Assembly: GCA_044356555.1 (NCBI GenBank) | Contig: JBIKWB010000017.1 | Span: 53,153 to 117,152 of the forward strand | Direction of reading: 5' to 3' | DNA: 64,000 bases | Source: Tous-C4FEB sp044356555 | Lineage (GTDB): Bacteria > Verrucomicrobiota > Verrucomicrobiia > Opitutales > Opitutaceae | Shown: in pieces, positions 15,857 through 24,876 of the stretch | How the letters are laid out: every line of letters starts with the position of its first letter | How positions within the stretch are numbered: position 1 is the stretch's first letter | Program-made: the position numbers and the translations under genes | Notes under the pieces: model-generated | The model's database searches: none | Seen by the model: only the letters and a program-made list of their open reading frames with translations | Told to the model about the DNA's origin: nothing

Positions 15857-17689
15857 ATGACAACGACGTTTCGCCGGTGGGTCTTGGTGCTGAGTCTGGG
15901 CTTGGGCGTCGCGAGTGCGCGCAGCGCGCCGCCGGCGTGGACCGCCGATCCCGGGCTCGGCGCGAAGGCTTTGGAGCACATGTGGGCGGTGGCGGGCGAT
16001 CCGACTCGCACGGTTGGAATTCGCGGGCTATTTCGCTTTGCGCTCGAAGCGAATGGACTCGGCTGGCACCCGGAGCGCGTGGAGGCGGCGCTGGCCCGGG
16101 CGCGGGCGATGCAAGACCTCGATCCGGCGAGCAAGACCTTTGGAAACTTCAAGTGGAGCAGCGGCCACAGCGGCGTGCTTGATCTCAACGCGGTGGAGTT
16201 TTCCGCGCAGTTGATGGGTTTTATCCGGCTGCGCCAGTCGGAGCGGTTGACGCCGGCGGCGAAGGCGTCGCTCGACGCGATGATGACGGATGCGATCGCC
16301 GGGTTGCGGAGCCACGCCGTGAAGATCGATTACACGAATATTTTTGTGATGAAGGCGTGGGGACTGATTGCGCTCGGCGAAGCGCTGGGGCGCGCCGACG
16401 TGGCGTCGGACGGTTACCGCCGGTTTGACGAGTGGCTGGCGTGGACGGCGAAGCATGGTATCGGCGAATACGGCGCGGTGGTTTACTACGGGATCGACCT
16501 CGACTCGTTGGCATTGATCGCGCGGTTTGCCGGTCGGGCCGAGGCGCGGGCGCAGGCGGAGCGGGCGATTCGTTATGTGTGGACCGATCTGGCGGCGAAT
16601 TGGTGGGCGCCGGGGGATCGCATGGGCGGGACGAATGCGAGGACGTATGATTATCTTTTTGGCAAAGGATACACCGAGGCGCACACGTGGACCGCGGGCT
16701 GGTTGCGGGTGCGGCCGGAGTTGGAGGGCGCGGGCTGGCTCGGCGGCGTGCAGCCGAACCTGAGCACGTTTCGCGACGCGGTGATGTGGCGACCGGCGGC
16801 GGAGTGGACCGAGGCGATCCGCGCCGAAGTGCCGCGCACGGTCGTGCAGCAATGGGGCGAACGGCCGGAGCATCGCGCCGTGAACTGGATCGGGCGGCGC
16901 GTGAGCGTGGCGACGTCGGGCGCGGCGCGCAGCCGCGATGAACGCACATTGGTCGCGAATCTCGGCGATTCGCCGGCGGTGCCGCAGTTGACGATGTTCA
17001 TGGAAGGACGGGGCGATCCGTACGGGCTGAAGAAACTCGTTGGCGGGAAGGCGCTCCATTTCGTGCCGTTCATCGCGACGGTGCAGCGGGGCCCGGAGGT
17101 GTTGCAGGTATTGTCCGACGATCCGCTTAAGACCGACCCGCGAAATAAGGCGGGGAATTTGAAGTATTTTGCGACGCATCTGATCGTGCCTGCGGCAGCG
17201 GAAGTGTGGATCGACGAAACGCGCGCGCAGCCGGGCGCGACGGTGCCGGCGGGCTCGGCGGTATTTGTGCGGTCGGGCGATGCCGTGATCGGGCTGAGGG
17301 TTTTGTTGGCTACGACGACCAACGGCGAGGTGGCCTCGATGCGGTTTTTGGCCGACGAGCCGGGCGACTTGGCACGCCGGTTGACGGTGATGCACGCCGA
17401 CGGCGAACCGCGGGGGCGAGCCACACTGGCGGTTTACCTGCGGGCGGCCGAGGGGCTCGACGACGCGGCGTTCGCGGCGTGGCGGCGGGCGTTCGCGGCC
17501 ACGCGGGCCGAGGTGAATTTGGTTGGTAACATGATCACGGCGGAAGTTGCAGGCGCGCAGAGTCCGATGCGGATCGAGGCCGACGTGGCGAAAGGCGAGC
17601 GGCGGGTCGCCGCCGGAGGAGAGCCGGCGGCGTTGCTCAGCGTAAACGGGCGCGAGGTCGGACGTGAAGTGCTCGGCGTGGGACGCTGA
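15857..17689 (+). CDS. Secreted protein of unknown function, possibly polysaccharide-lyase-like
   Basis: A 610-residue protein with a signal peptide ending near SARSA. The first half is helix-rich, with conserved-looking aromatic and polar segments (GNFKWSSGHSGVLDLNAVEF, IDYTNIFVMKAWGLIALGEAL, YGAVVYYGIDLDSLALIARF). This resembles the alpha/alpha toroid of secreted carbohydrate-active enzymes. The second half is beta-rich, reminiscent of the beta-sandwich in heparinase-like lyases. I do not recognise a diagnostic catalytic motif, so the enzyme assignment is only an inference from fold-like features. It follows rsmD by 23 bases. Confidence 0.6.
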   Translation: MTTTFRRWVLVLSLGLGVASARSAPPAWTADPGLGAKALEHMWAVAGDPTRTVGIRGLFRFALEANGLGWHPERVEAALARARAMQDLDPASKTFGNFKWSSGHSGVLDLNAVEFSAQLMGFIRLRQSERLTPAAKASLDAMMTDAIAGLRSHAVKIDYTNIFVMKAWGLIALGEALGRADVASDGYRRFDEWLAWTAKHGIGEYGAVVYYGIDLDSLALIARFAGRAEARAQAERAIRYVWTDLAANWWAPGDRMGGTNARTYDYLFGKGYTEAHTWTAGWLRVRPELEGAGWLGGVQPNLSTFRDAVMWRPAAEWTEAIRAEVPRTVVQQWGERPEHRAVNWIGRRVSVATSGAARSRDERTLVANLGDSPAVPQLTMFMEGRGDPYGLKKLVGGKALHFVPFIATVQRGPEVLQVLSDDPLKTDPRNKAGNLKYFATHLIVPAAAEVWIDETRAQPGATVPAGSAVFVRSGDAVIGLRVLLATTTNGEVASMRFLADEPGDLARRLTVMHADGEPRGRATLAVYLRAAEGLDDAAFAAWRRAFAATRAEVNLVGNMITAEVAGAQSPMRIEADVAKGERRVAAGGEPAALLSVNGREVGREVLGVGR

Positions 17690-17705
17690 AAGGGCGCGCG
17701 TCGAG

Positions 17706-18428
17706 CTAGAGCAAGCCGAGGCGGGCGCGCACTAGAGTGAGCGCGGCGATGACGGCGGTTTCGCTGCGCAGCACGCGGGTGCCGAGGTGCACGAGAGTAA
17801 AGCCTTGGGCGCGCAACGCGGCGCGGTCCGCCGGTCCCCAGCCGCGCTCGGGACCGAGGGCGAGCACGACGGGAGTTTCACCCAAGATGTGACACTCGCT
17901 GAGTGCGCAGGTGGCCTCGTAGTTGTCGAGTGCGAGGCGCTGGGTCGTGGCGGCGGGGAGAGCCGCGAGGGCGGTGGCGAGGGTGCGGTCGCTCGTGACG
18001 AGCGGGAGGCGGGTGGCAAAAGCTTGGGCGGCGCCGGCGAGGCAGTGGCGGCGCCACTCGCCGGAAGTCCAGAGCGTGGCGGCGGCGTAGTTGGGATCGC
18101 TACGCTCGGTGACGACGAAGTGAAGCGCGCCGACGCCGAGGGTCGTAGCGTCGCGGAGAATGTCGCGGGCGGTTTGCGGACGCGGCAGGCCGAGCAGGAG
18201 CGTGATCGGATCGGCGGGGGCGGGCGGTGGACCCCAGGTGAAGGTGAGCGTGAGGGTCGCGTCGGAGATCGCGGCGAGCGTGCCCTTGCCCAGCGGGCCA
18301 TCGACAAGGCCGACATCGAACGTGTCGCCGATCTGGCGGCGGAGAACTTTCAGGATGTGCTCGGCGCGTTGATCGGTGCGAGGGAGCGGGGCGGCGAGTT
18401 CGGCGAGCTCGAAGAGAATGAGGTTCAC
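17706..18428 (-). CDS. rsmE: 16S rRNA (uracil1498-N3)-methyltransferase
   Basis: A 240-residue SPOUT-class methyltransferase for U1498 of 16S rRNA. The N-terminal PUA-like part (HILKVLRRQIGDTFDVG) is followed by the knotted domain with ALGPERGWGPADRAALRAQGF and LGTRVLRSETAVIAAL, the SAM-binding signature of RsmE. The middle is degenerate relative to textbook members but length and motifs fit. The gene is convergent with the secreted unknown protein and lies downstream of the tRNA-Gly terminator. Confidence 0.9.
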   Translation of the reverse strand: MNLILFELAELAAPLPRTDQRAEHILKVLRRQIGDTFDVGLVDGPLGKGTLAAISDATLTLTFTWGPPPAPADPITLLLGLPRPQTARDILRDATTLGVGALHFVVTERSDPNYAAATLWTSGEWRRHCLAGAAQAFATRLPLVTSDRTLATALAALPAATTQRLALDNYEATCALSECHILGETPVVLALGPERGWGPADRAALRAQGFTLVHLGTRVLRSETAVIAALTLVRARLGLL

Positions 18429-18450
18429 GGAGGCGTGGCGTGGATCGAAA

Positions 18451-18477
18451 TAAAAACGCGCCCGGAGTGCGGGCGCG
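18451..18477 (-). terminator. Terminator downstream of tRNA-Gly
   Basis: CGCGCCC (18457-18463) pairs with GGGCGCG (18471-18477). Read on the minus strand the hairpin is followed by TTTTTA, and it lies between tRNA-Gly and rsmE. Confidence 0.75.
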
Positions 18478-18500
18478 AATGGGTCGAAAAAATTGGAGAG

Positions 18501-18574
18501 TGGAGCGGCTAGTCAGAATCGAACTGACGAGACCACTTTGGAAGAGTGGAGTTTTACCACTAAACTATAGCCGC
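18501..18574 (-). tRNA. trnG(ucc): tRNA-Gly(UCC)
   Basis: A 74-nt cloverleaf with encoded CCA (18501-18503). Acceptor GCGGCTA pairs with TAGCCGC. The anticodon stem CCACT/AGTGG encloses the loop CTTCCAA, giving anticodon TCC. The T loop is TTCGATT. Confidence 0.95.
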
Positions 18575-18744
18575 GAACTCTTGGGCGGAATGTCACGAGC
18601 GCGGGGCGGCGGGTCAAGCGCCGGATGAGTGAGGCAAGAGGTGAGAGGGGAGTGAGGGGCGGAACGCACCGCCAGCCATCACGGTCGGGAACCGTTCGTC
18701 GCAGAAGACTTGGCTTCGGTGAGGCGACGGCTTCGGGTGAATGC

Positions 18745-19863
18745 ATGACACGTCGTGAACTTATCAAGCTGGGAGCGGTGGCCGGGGTTTCTGCTTTGGC
18801 CGGTCGGTTGGTGGCGGTGGATCCGGCGGTGAAGCCGCTGCGGATTTTGATTCTGGGCGGCACGGGTTTTACGGGGCCGCACCAGGTGCGTTATGCGCTC
18901 GCACGGGGGCACTCGCTCACGTTGTTCAATCGCGGGCGGCGGCCGAAGGAATGGCCGAGTCACGTCGAGGAACTCACGGGCGACCGCGACACGGGCGACC
19001 TGAAATCGCTTGTGGGGCGGGAGTGGGATGTGTGCATCGACAACCCGACGAGCGTGCCGTTTTGGGTGCGCGACGCGGGCGCGGTGCTCGGCGGGAAGGT
19101 CGGGCTTTACGTTTTCATTTCGACGATTTCGGTGTTCGCCTCGACGGAGACGCCGGGCATGGACGAGTCGGCGCCGCTTGCGCGTTACGAGGGCAAGGAT
19201 GCGATGGCGGAAACGAACGCGGTGCTGCGGACGAATATGGGGCTCTACGGTCCGCTGAAGGCGGCGTGCGAGGCGGAGGCGGAGAAGCAATTTCCCGGGA
19301 AGACGACGATCATCCGGCCGACGTTGATCGCGGGGCCGGGTGACGAAACAGACCGATTCACTTATTGGCCGGCGCGGCTGGCGCGGGGCGGCGACGTGCT
19401 CGCGCCGCCGCCGGCCGATCCGGTGCAGTTGATCGATGCGCGCGATCTGGCGGAGTGGACGATCCGCGTCGCGGAGCAACGGGCGCTGGGGATTTTCAAC
19501 GCGGCCGGGCCGCAGCGGGAGTTGCGGATGGACACGATGATCGCGGACGTGCGCGCGGCGACGGGCTCGACGGCGAACGTGATCCACGCCGACGCGGAAT
19601 TTTTGGCGAAACAGAAAGTCGGGCCCTGGATGGATCTGCCGACGTGGGTGCCGGGGCAAGGGGCGACGGCGGGGTTTGCCCGCGTGAGCAACGCCCGCGC
19701 AGTGAAGGCGGGGCTGACCTTCCGTCCGGTGGGGGTGACGGCGGCCGACACGCTCGCGTGGTTCAACGCGCTCCCGGAGGCGCGGCGGGTGAAGCTGCGC
19801 GCGGGCCTGAGCGCGGAGCGTGAGGCGGCGGCGCTGAAAGCCTGGCACGAGCGAGTGACGTGA
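18745..19863 (+). CDS. Exported NAD(P)-binding SDR / epimerase-like protein
   Basis: A 372-residue extended short-chain dehydrogenase/reductase. The N-terminus (TRRELIKLGAVAGVSALAG) looks like a twin-arginine signal, followed by the Rossmann motif LILGGTGFTG (G38-G44). Later segments RPTLIAGPGDETDRFTYWPARLARGG and LIDARDLAEW are typical of NAD-dependent epimerase/dehydratase proteins. The canonical catalytic YxxxK is not obvious (the equivalent region reads LYGPLKAACE), so it may be an atypical or non-catalytic member. The ATG at 18745 directly precedes the signal peptide; longer starts lie in non-coding sequence near the tRNA. Confidence 0.78.
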   Translation: MTRRELIKLGAVAGVSALAGRLVAVDPAVKPLRILILGGTGFTGPHQVRYALARGHSLTLFNRGRRPKEWPSHVEELTGDRDTGDLKSLVGREWDVCIDNPTSVPFWVRDAGAVLGGKVGLYVFISTISVFASTETPGMDESAPLARYEGKDAMAETNAVLRTNMGLYGPLKAACEAEAEKQFPGKTTIIRPTLIAGPGDETDRFTYWPARLARGGDVLAPPPADPVQLIDARDLAEWTIRVAEQRALGIFNAAGPQRELRMDTMIADVRAATGSTANVIHADAEFLAKQKVGPWMDLPTWVPGQGATAGFARVSNARAVKAGLTFRPVGVTAADTLAWFNALPEARRVKLRAGLSAEREAAALKAWHERVT

Positions 19864-19882
19864 GCGGGGCGCGCGGGCAACT

Positions 19883-20731
19883 TCAGGGCGCTCGGGTGCG
19901 GGAGAGGCGTTTCGCGGATTCGGGTGCGTCGAGGTAGTTTTCTCGGCTGACGATCTTTCGCCCGGATTTCTGCTCGAGTTCGCGCCGAGCATTACCGGCG
20001 ACGGTGCCGCCTTTCCTCGCCGCAACTCGATTGGGGACGAAGCCCTGCGAGTCCGTGGTGCGGGCGATCTCGGTGGTAGCGGCCTCGCCGAGCATGGAAA
20101 AAATCAGCTCCAAGTCGGTCATGTGGTCGCGGAGGTTTTCGCGTTTCAGGCCCTTGTAGGTGGCATATTCGGCGGGCGTGAGGCCGAAGGCGGCTTTGGA
20201 AATCTCGGCGGTGAGGATGGCGTATTCGAGTTTCTCGCGGACGCCGCGCTTCTTCCACTCGTCGGTCAGCTCGTCGCGGATGGCGATGCTGCGCATGCGC
20301 TTTTCGATCCACGCTTCGGAGTAACCCTTGGCGAGGTAGAGGGCGCGGGTGCGCTTGGTGGCGAGTTCGGGGTTTTCGATTTCCTGCACGCGTTCGTAGC
20401 CGACTTTGGCGAGCCAGCGTTTGAAAGGCTCGGCTTTGGGGCTGGGGATGGACTGGATCAGACGGAAAATGCCCTCGGTGTGCCAACAGGTGAGTTTTTG
20501 CCGGCCGCCGGTCGTCGGTATCTCCAGCGCAAGGGGGGGGGACAAGTTGTCCCCCCCCTTTAGCGCCTCGGAGAGTGGCTCGTCTCGTAGGCGCATTTTT
20601 TTGAGATACTCGGCCGGGTTGGTGGAGTCGGTGAGGGCGGCGACGACGTCAACGATGACGAACCACCACTCGTCGGCGTGGAGGGTTTTGCGGATTTCTT
20701 TTTTCTGGAACAGGGCGATGCGGGTTTCCAT
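19883..20731 (-). CDS. BRO-N domain protein (DinD/antirepressor-like)
   Basis: A 282-residue protein with an N-terminal BRO-N domain (IALFQKKEIRKTLHADEWWFVIVDVVAAL), a DNA-binding module found in phage antirepressors and in DNA-damage-inducible DinD-like proteins. The C-terminal part (SEAWIEKRMRSIAIRDELTDEW, AEYATYKGLKRENLRDHMTDLE) matches the longer chromosomal BRO/DinD type, not a phage KilA-type fusion. No other phage gene is nearby. Codons for KGGDNLSPPL contain a nine-G and an eight-C run forming a near-perfect palindrome at 20531-20560, a potential slippage site. Confidence 0.78.
   Translation of the reverse strand: METRIALFQKKEIRKTLHADEWWFVIVDVVAALTDSTNPAEYLKKMRLRDEPLSEALKGGDNLSPPLALEIPTTGGRQKLTCWHTEGIFRLIQSIPSPKAEPFKRWLAKVGYERVQEIENPELATKRTRALYLAKGYSEAWIEKRMRSIAIRDELTDEWKKRGVREKLEYAILTAEISKAAFGLTPAEYATYKGLKRENLRDHMTDLELIFSMLGEAATTEIARTTDSQGFVPNRVAARKGGTVAGNARRELEQKSGRKIVSRENYLDAPESAKRLSRTRAP
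20531..20560. repeat. G9/C8 quasi-palindrome inside the BRO-N gene
   Basis: On the plus strand it reads AA, nine G, ACAA, G, TTGT, eight C, TT. The arms pair almost completely around a single central base. It lies in frame inside the BRO-N coding sequence. Confidence 0.9.
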
Positions 20732-20904
20732 GGGGTGACGAGGTCGACGGTGGCGGGGTCAGAATGTCTCTAGCCGCGCGACACGCGAATCTCTTTCACG
20801 AGAAGTAACGGGTCGCGGGGCGAAGTCATTCGCTTTGGGCGGCCGGGCTTCACGCAGTTTTGCTCGGTGCAGGCAACTGAGCGCCGCCGCCGGCGCACGG
20901 AGGC

Positions 20905-23900
20905 TTAGCGGATTTCGTAGACCTCGACGAGGGCGACGCCGGCGGTGTTGTTGGCGCCGCTGATTTGAAGGGTGTAGGCGCCCGGGCTCAGGCTCACGAG
21001 CAGCGCGCTGTCGGCGCTGCCCTCGGCGAGCGCAAATGAGCCGACGCGCGCGGTGGCGACGCGGATCTCGGCTGCATTCGGCGCGGAGTTCCAGCGGGTG
21101 TTGCTTTGAAAGGCTTCGTCGCCGGCGAAGAGGGTGAGCACGGGTTGCGCGAGGGGGCCGGTGACGTTGAACTGCGCGAGGCCGGGGCCGATGGCGCGGA
21201 TGAGCACGGTCTTGTCGGCACCGGGGCCGACGGTGAGGCCGGGAATCAAGATCTGCGCGCCGAGGCCGACTTGGGCGCGGACGGAAAGATTGATGAGGCC
21301 CGCGGTGCCGGTGCTCGTGGGATCGGCGTCGTAGAGTTCGACGAGCGCGACGCCGGTCGCGCCGTTGGCGGCGGTGATTTGCGCGGTGTAGTTGCCGGGT
21401 GCGAGCGTGGCGAGGAGGGCGCTGTCGGCGCTGTTTTCCGCGAAGGCAAATGCGCCGATGCGGGCGGCGACGCGGCGGATGTCGGGGGAGTTGGCGGCGG
21501 TGTTCCAACCGGTGTTGGCGGCGAGAATCTGGGTGTCGCGGTATAGGGTGAGCGTGGGGCGGGGGATCGCTCCGGTGACGCCGAACGGGATGAGGGCGGG
21601 GCCGGCGGCGCGGATCAGGAGTGTTTTCGGCGCATCGGCGACGGTGAAGCCGGGGATGAGGGTGGCGCTGCCGCCGAGGGCTTGGGCGCGGGTGGCGAGG
21701 TTGAGGAGACGACTGGCGGGCGCGGGCGTCGCGAGAGCAGCAATCCACTGCGCGAGGAGCGACTCGGCGGCGAGGTCGCGTTCGTTGGTCGAGATCGTCG
21801 GCATGCGGGCACCGCCGTTGCCGGCGAGGCGTGCAAGCAGTTGCGAGCGGGTGGAGTCGCCGGGGACGATGACGCGATGGCTGGCGTTGCCGGCGGCGGT
21901 GGCGAGCGGGCCGTTGACGATGCCGGAGAGGGAAAGCGGGGTGTTGAAGCGGGCGTCCCAGAGACCGCGGCCGGGGGCGCCGGGCTGATGACATTGGGCG
22001 CAGTTGGCGTCGAGGAAGGAGCGCGCGCGGTGCTCGAGCGACTTGGTGAGATCGTCGGCGGGCGCGAGGGCGGGCAGCGCGGCGGGCGGCGAGGGCAGCG
22101 TGGGCGAGTCGAGGTAGCCGGCGGCGGCGAGGGCGGCGAGTTGGTGGGCGGGCTCGGTGGGCGCAGTGGCGCCGAGCGGGAAGGGCCGGTTGAGTTGGCG
22201 GGTGTTGAAACTGAGAGCGTAGCCGCCGTTGGGCGTGTGGCATTGAAGGCACTCGCCGCGGCCGGGAAAGCGCCAGATTTGGGGACGGGTGACGCCGTTC
22301 TCCGTGATGTTGAACGTCGCATCGGCGCCGGCGTCGGGCACGAGGGCGGCGTCGGTCTGGGCGTCGTTCCAACGGTAGGTGAGGCCGTAGGCGTTGTCGG
22401 CGGTCTTGATCAGGAACCGCGTTTCAAGGCGGCGGGCGGTGGAGGGGACGCCGCGGGTCGTTTCGAGATCAAAGTGTTTCACCCAGACGGCGCCGGTGGG
22501 GAGCGACCAGTTGCCGGTGGGAGAAAAACCGAAGATGCCGGTGGTTGCGGAGGGCAGGGCGAACCAGCGGCGTTTTTTGGCGTGGTCGGACCAGAAGGAG
22601 ACGTTGGGTTCGTAGGCGACCACGCCGGGCGCGGGCGTGAGCGTGGCGAGATCGGAGAACGCGCCGGTGGCGGAAAGCGTCGCGGGAAACGGCGTGCCAC
22701 CGGGCGCGGGGTTGGCGACGAGGCGCTTGATGGCGTTTTCCTGGAGGTCGGCGATGAGCACGTCGCCAGTGGCGGGGTTGAGGCCGAAGGAGACGATGCC
22801 GGCATCGGTGGCGAGCCGCTGCACGCGGGTGTCGGCGACGGGGTTGGTGCCGTCGGTCAGGAGCGCCCAGAGCGCGCCGGATTGGTAGTCGGCAAAAAGG
22901 TAGTGACCGAAGAGCGCGGGGTAGCGGTTGCCGCGCACGACGAGGCCGCCCGTGACGGATTGGCCGGCGGAGCGCGAGTAGTCCCAGACCGGGTTGGCAA
23001 AGGCGGCGGCCGCGGGAGGATTGGGGCGGGTGCCGGCGATGAAGCCCTCGCGAAACGGCCAGCCGTAGTTGGCGCCGCGGGCAATGACGTTGATCTCTTC
23101 GCGCGCGCCTTGGCCGACGTCGGCGCACCAGAGCAGGCCGGTGGCGGAGTCGAAGGAGAAACGCCATGGATTACGCAGGCCGGCGGCCCAGAATTCGGTG
23201 CGGACGGCGGCGGGATTGATAGGCGCGCCGTTGAATGTGGTGGCTCCGATGAAGGGGTTGTCGGGCGGAACGGCGTAGGTGCCGGGGTGGACGGCGGGGT
23301 GGGCGTTGGGCGGGAGCGAGCCGGGGCGGAGATCGACGTCGAAGCGCAGGATGGCGGCGAAGAAATCGCGGTCGATGCGTTGGCCGTTGGCGTATTGGTC
23401 GTTGGCGCCGCCCTCGTCACCGAGGGAAAGGTAGAGGTAGCGGTCGGGGCCGAAGGCGAGTTCGCCGCCGTTGTGGTTGGAGGCTTCGTCGAACTGGGTG
23501 AGCAAGGGCAGTTGGGAAGCGGGATCGGCGAGGTTGGGATCGGTGGCGGAGACGCGGTAGCGCGCGAGGCGGTTGTGCAGGCCGGAGCCGGCGGCGGTCG
23601 TGGTGTTGAGGGTGAACCAGACGTAGAAAAAGCCGTTGCGCGCGTAGTCGGGGTGGAAGGCGAGGGAGAGCAGGCCCTGTTCGCCGGCGCTGCTGCCGAC
23701 GAGGGCGGTGAGATCGAGGAAGACGCTGCGGGTCGGGGTGGTCGCGAGGGAGTTAAGGACAAGGATGCGGCCGGTTTTCTCGACGACGAAGAGGCGGTTG
23801 GTCTCGCCGGGCGGGGTGACGAGGGCGATGGGCTGGCTGATCGCGAGGGAGGCGAAGACGCGCTCGGTGGAGTAATTGGAGGCGGGCGGAACGGCCGGTA

Positions 23901-24012
23901 AGCGGAGTGAGGTCGCGGCGACGCGGGTGAGGGGCTGAGCGGAGACCGCGCCCGCTAAGGGGATAATCAAAGCGATGACGGCGGCGGTGAGCGTGCGCGG
24001 GATTATAGGCAC
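20905..24012 (-). CDS. Secreted PQQ-type sugar dehydrogenase fused to c-type haem domain and two C-terminal repeats
   Basis: About 1035 residues from the GTG at 24012, which gives a clean signal peptide (ITAAVIALIIPLAGAVSA-like). Longer in-frame sequence has no homology and runs into the divergent gene. Residues about 45-440 form a glucose/sorbosone dehydrogenase propeller (EKTGRILVL, EQGLLSLAFHPDY, NHNGGELAFGPDRYLYLSLGD). Two CXXCH haem sites follow: CLQCH near residue 587 and CAQCH near 670. The end carries two copies of a roughly 135-residue domain (LINLSVRAQ or LLNLATRAQ start, LIRAAGPAL or LIRAIGPGL core, Y-T-A/L-Q-I end). Similar C-terminal domains are common on exported proteins of this lineage, as far as I know. 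It likely oxidises a sugar or alcohol outside the cytoplasm. Confidence 0.85.
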   Translation of the reverse strand: MPIIPRTLTAAVIALIIPLAGAVSAQPLTRVAATSLRLPAVPPASNYSTERVFASLAISQPIALVTPPGETNRLFVVEKTGRILVLNSLATTPTRSVFLDLTALVGSSAGEQGLLSLAFHPDYARNGFFYVWFTLNTTTAAGSGLHNRLARYRVSATDPNLADPASQLPLLTQFDEASNHNGGELAFGPDRYLYLSLGDEGGANDQYANGQRIDRDFFAAILRFDVDLRPGSLPPNAHPAVHPGTYAVPPDNPFIGATTFNGAPINPAAVRTEFWAAGLRNPWRFSFDSATGLLWCADVGQGAREEINVIARGANYGWPFREGFIAGTRPNPPAAAAFANPVWDYSRSAGQSVTGGLVVRGNRYPALFGHYLFADYQSGALWALLTDGTNPVADTRVQRLATDAGIVSFGLNPATGDVLIADLQENAIKRLVANPAPGGTPFPATLSATGAFSDLATLTPAPGVVAYEPNVSFWSDHAKKRRWFALPSATTGIFGFSPTGNWSLPTGAVWVKHFDLETTRGVPSTARRLETRFLIKTADNAYGLTYRWNDAQTDAALVPDAGADATFNITENGVTRPQIWRFPGRGECLQCHTPNGGYALSFNTRQLNRPFPLGATAPTEPAHQLAALAAAGYLDSPTLPSPPAALPALAPADDLTKSLEHRARSFLDANCAQCHQPGAPGRGLWDARFNTPLSLSGIVNGPLATAAGNASHRVIVPGDSTRSQLLARLAGNGGARMPTISTNERDLAAESLLAQWIAALATPAPASRLLNLATRAQALGGSATLIPGFTVADAPKTLLIRAAGPALIPFGVTGAIPRPTLTLYRDTQILAANTGWNTAANSPDIRRVAARIGAFAFAENSADSALLATLAPGNYTAQITAANGATGVALVELYDADPTSTGTAGLINLSVRAQVGLGAQILIPGLTVGPGADKTVLIRAIGPGLAQFNVTGPLAQPVLTLFAGDEAFQSNTRWNSAPNAAEIRVATARVGSFALAEGSADSALLVSLSPGAYTLQISGANNTAGVALVEVYEIR

Positions 24013-24273
24013 GCGGAAGACGGTAGTGGGATCGGAAAGTTCGGCAAGCGGGCGCGTCGAAGGGGCGCGGTTTTGGTGAAAAATTAACCTTGGGCGGGAG
24101 GCGTGAGGGTAAACTGCGGGCGGTTTTTTCGGCGTTCTCGGCTTTGGTGCTTCATTCGGACTGCGTCCTTGGCGGGCTGAATCCGGAACGCGACGAGGGC
24201 GTTGCGGCTCAAGAGAAATGAGAGGAACGAACGGGTTCGTCTTCTGGTAAATCGTGCGAGAGGTTTGCGGCCG

Positions 24274-24855
24274 ATGAACTGGGAAGAAGCCTATCAAAAG
24301 CAGGAAGTGTTCTGGAATCGGGGAAAGCCCTCGCCGCCGCTGCGGCAGTTTTTAGAGCGGCATCCGACGCGCGGGCGTACCTTGGTGCCGGGCTGCGGTC
24401 ACGGTCATGAAGTCGCTCTCGCCGTCGAGCACGGGCTCGATGCGGTGGGTCTCGATATTGCGCCGACCGGAATTGCGGAGGCGCGGGCACTTTATCCGCA
24501 ACTGGCGGAGCGCTTCGTCGTAGGTGATTTGTTTAATCCGGCAGCGGAGTTGCGCTGCGCCTTCGACGTCGTACTCGAGCATACGTGCATGAGCGGGTTG
24601 CACCCTTCGTTGCGCGCCGACTATCGGCGGGGCATCGACCTGACGTTGCGACCGGGCGGGCTGCTGGTCGGCGTGTGGTTCATCGATCCGCAGCTCGATC
24701 CGGGCGAGGAGGGGCCGCCGTTCGCGTTTCCGGTCGCGGAACTCACCGCGCTGTTCGCCGATGACTACGAGATCGTGCACGATTACGTGCCGGACGTGTC
24801 CTTTCCGACGCGGGTCGGCCAGGAACGCGTGCGGGTGCTGCGGCGGTTGAAGTAG
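24274..24855 (+). CDS. TPMT-family SAM-dependent methyltransferase
   Basis: A 193-residue class I methyltransferase of the thiopurine methyltransferase family. Evidence: NWEEAYQKQEVFWNRGKPSPPL at the start, SAM-binding LVPGCGHGHEVALAVEHG, acidic DAVGLDIAPTGIAEARA, and VLEHTCMSGLHPSLRADY with VWFIDPQLDPGEEGPPFAF. Bacterial members methylate thiols, selenium, tellurium or halide ions; the substrate here is unknown. The ATG at 24274 matches the family N-terminus; an earlier start at 24202 adds 24 residues without homology. Confidence 0.87.
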   Translation: MNWEEAYQKQEVFWNRGKPSPPLRQFLERHPTRGRTLVPGCGHGHEVALAVEHGLDAVGLDIAPTGIAEARALYPQLAERFVVGDLFNPAAELRCAFDVVLEHTCMSGLHPSLRADYRRGIDLTLRPGGLLVGVWFIDPQLDPGEEGPPFAFPVAELTALFADDYEIVHDYVPDVSFPTRVGQERVRVLRRLK

Positions 24856-24876
24856 CGCGACGCGCCGCGCAAAAAA

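Noticed and set aside
19883..20731. Prophage remnant suggested by the BRO-N protein
   Set aside because: Neighbouring genes are ordinary chromosomal genes and no other phage function is present. The C-terminal part fits chromosomal DinD-like proteins.
24013..24297. N-terminal extension of the large dehydrogenase
   Set aside because: It overlaps the start of the divergent TPMT-like gene and encodes Pro/Arg-rich sequence with no similarity. The signal peptide starts at the GTG at 24012.
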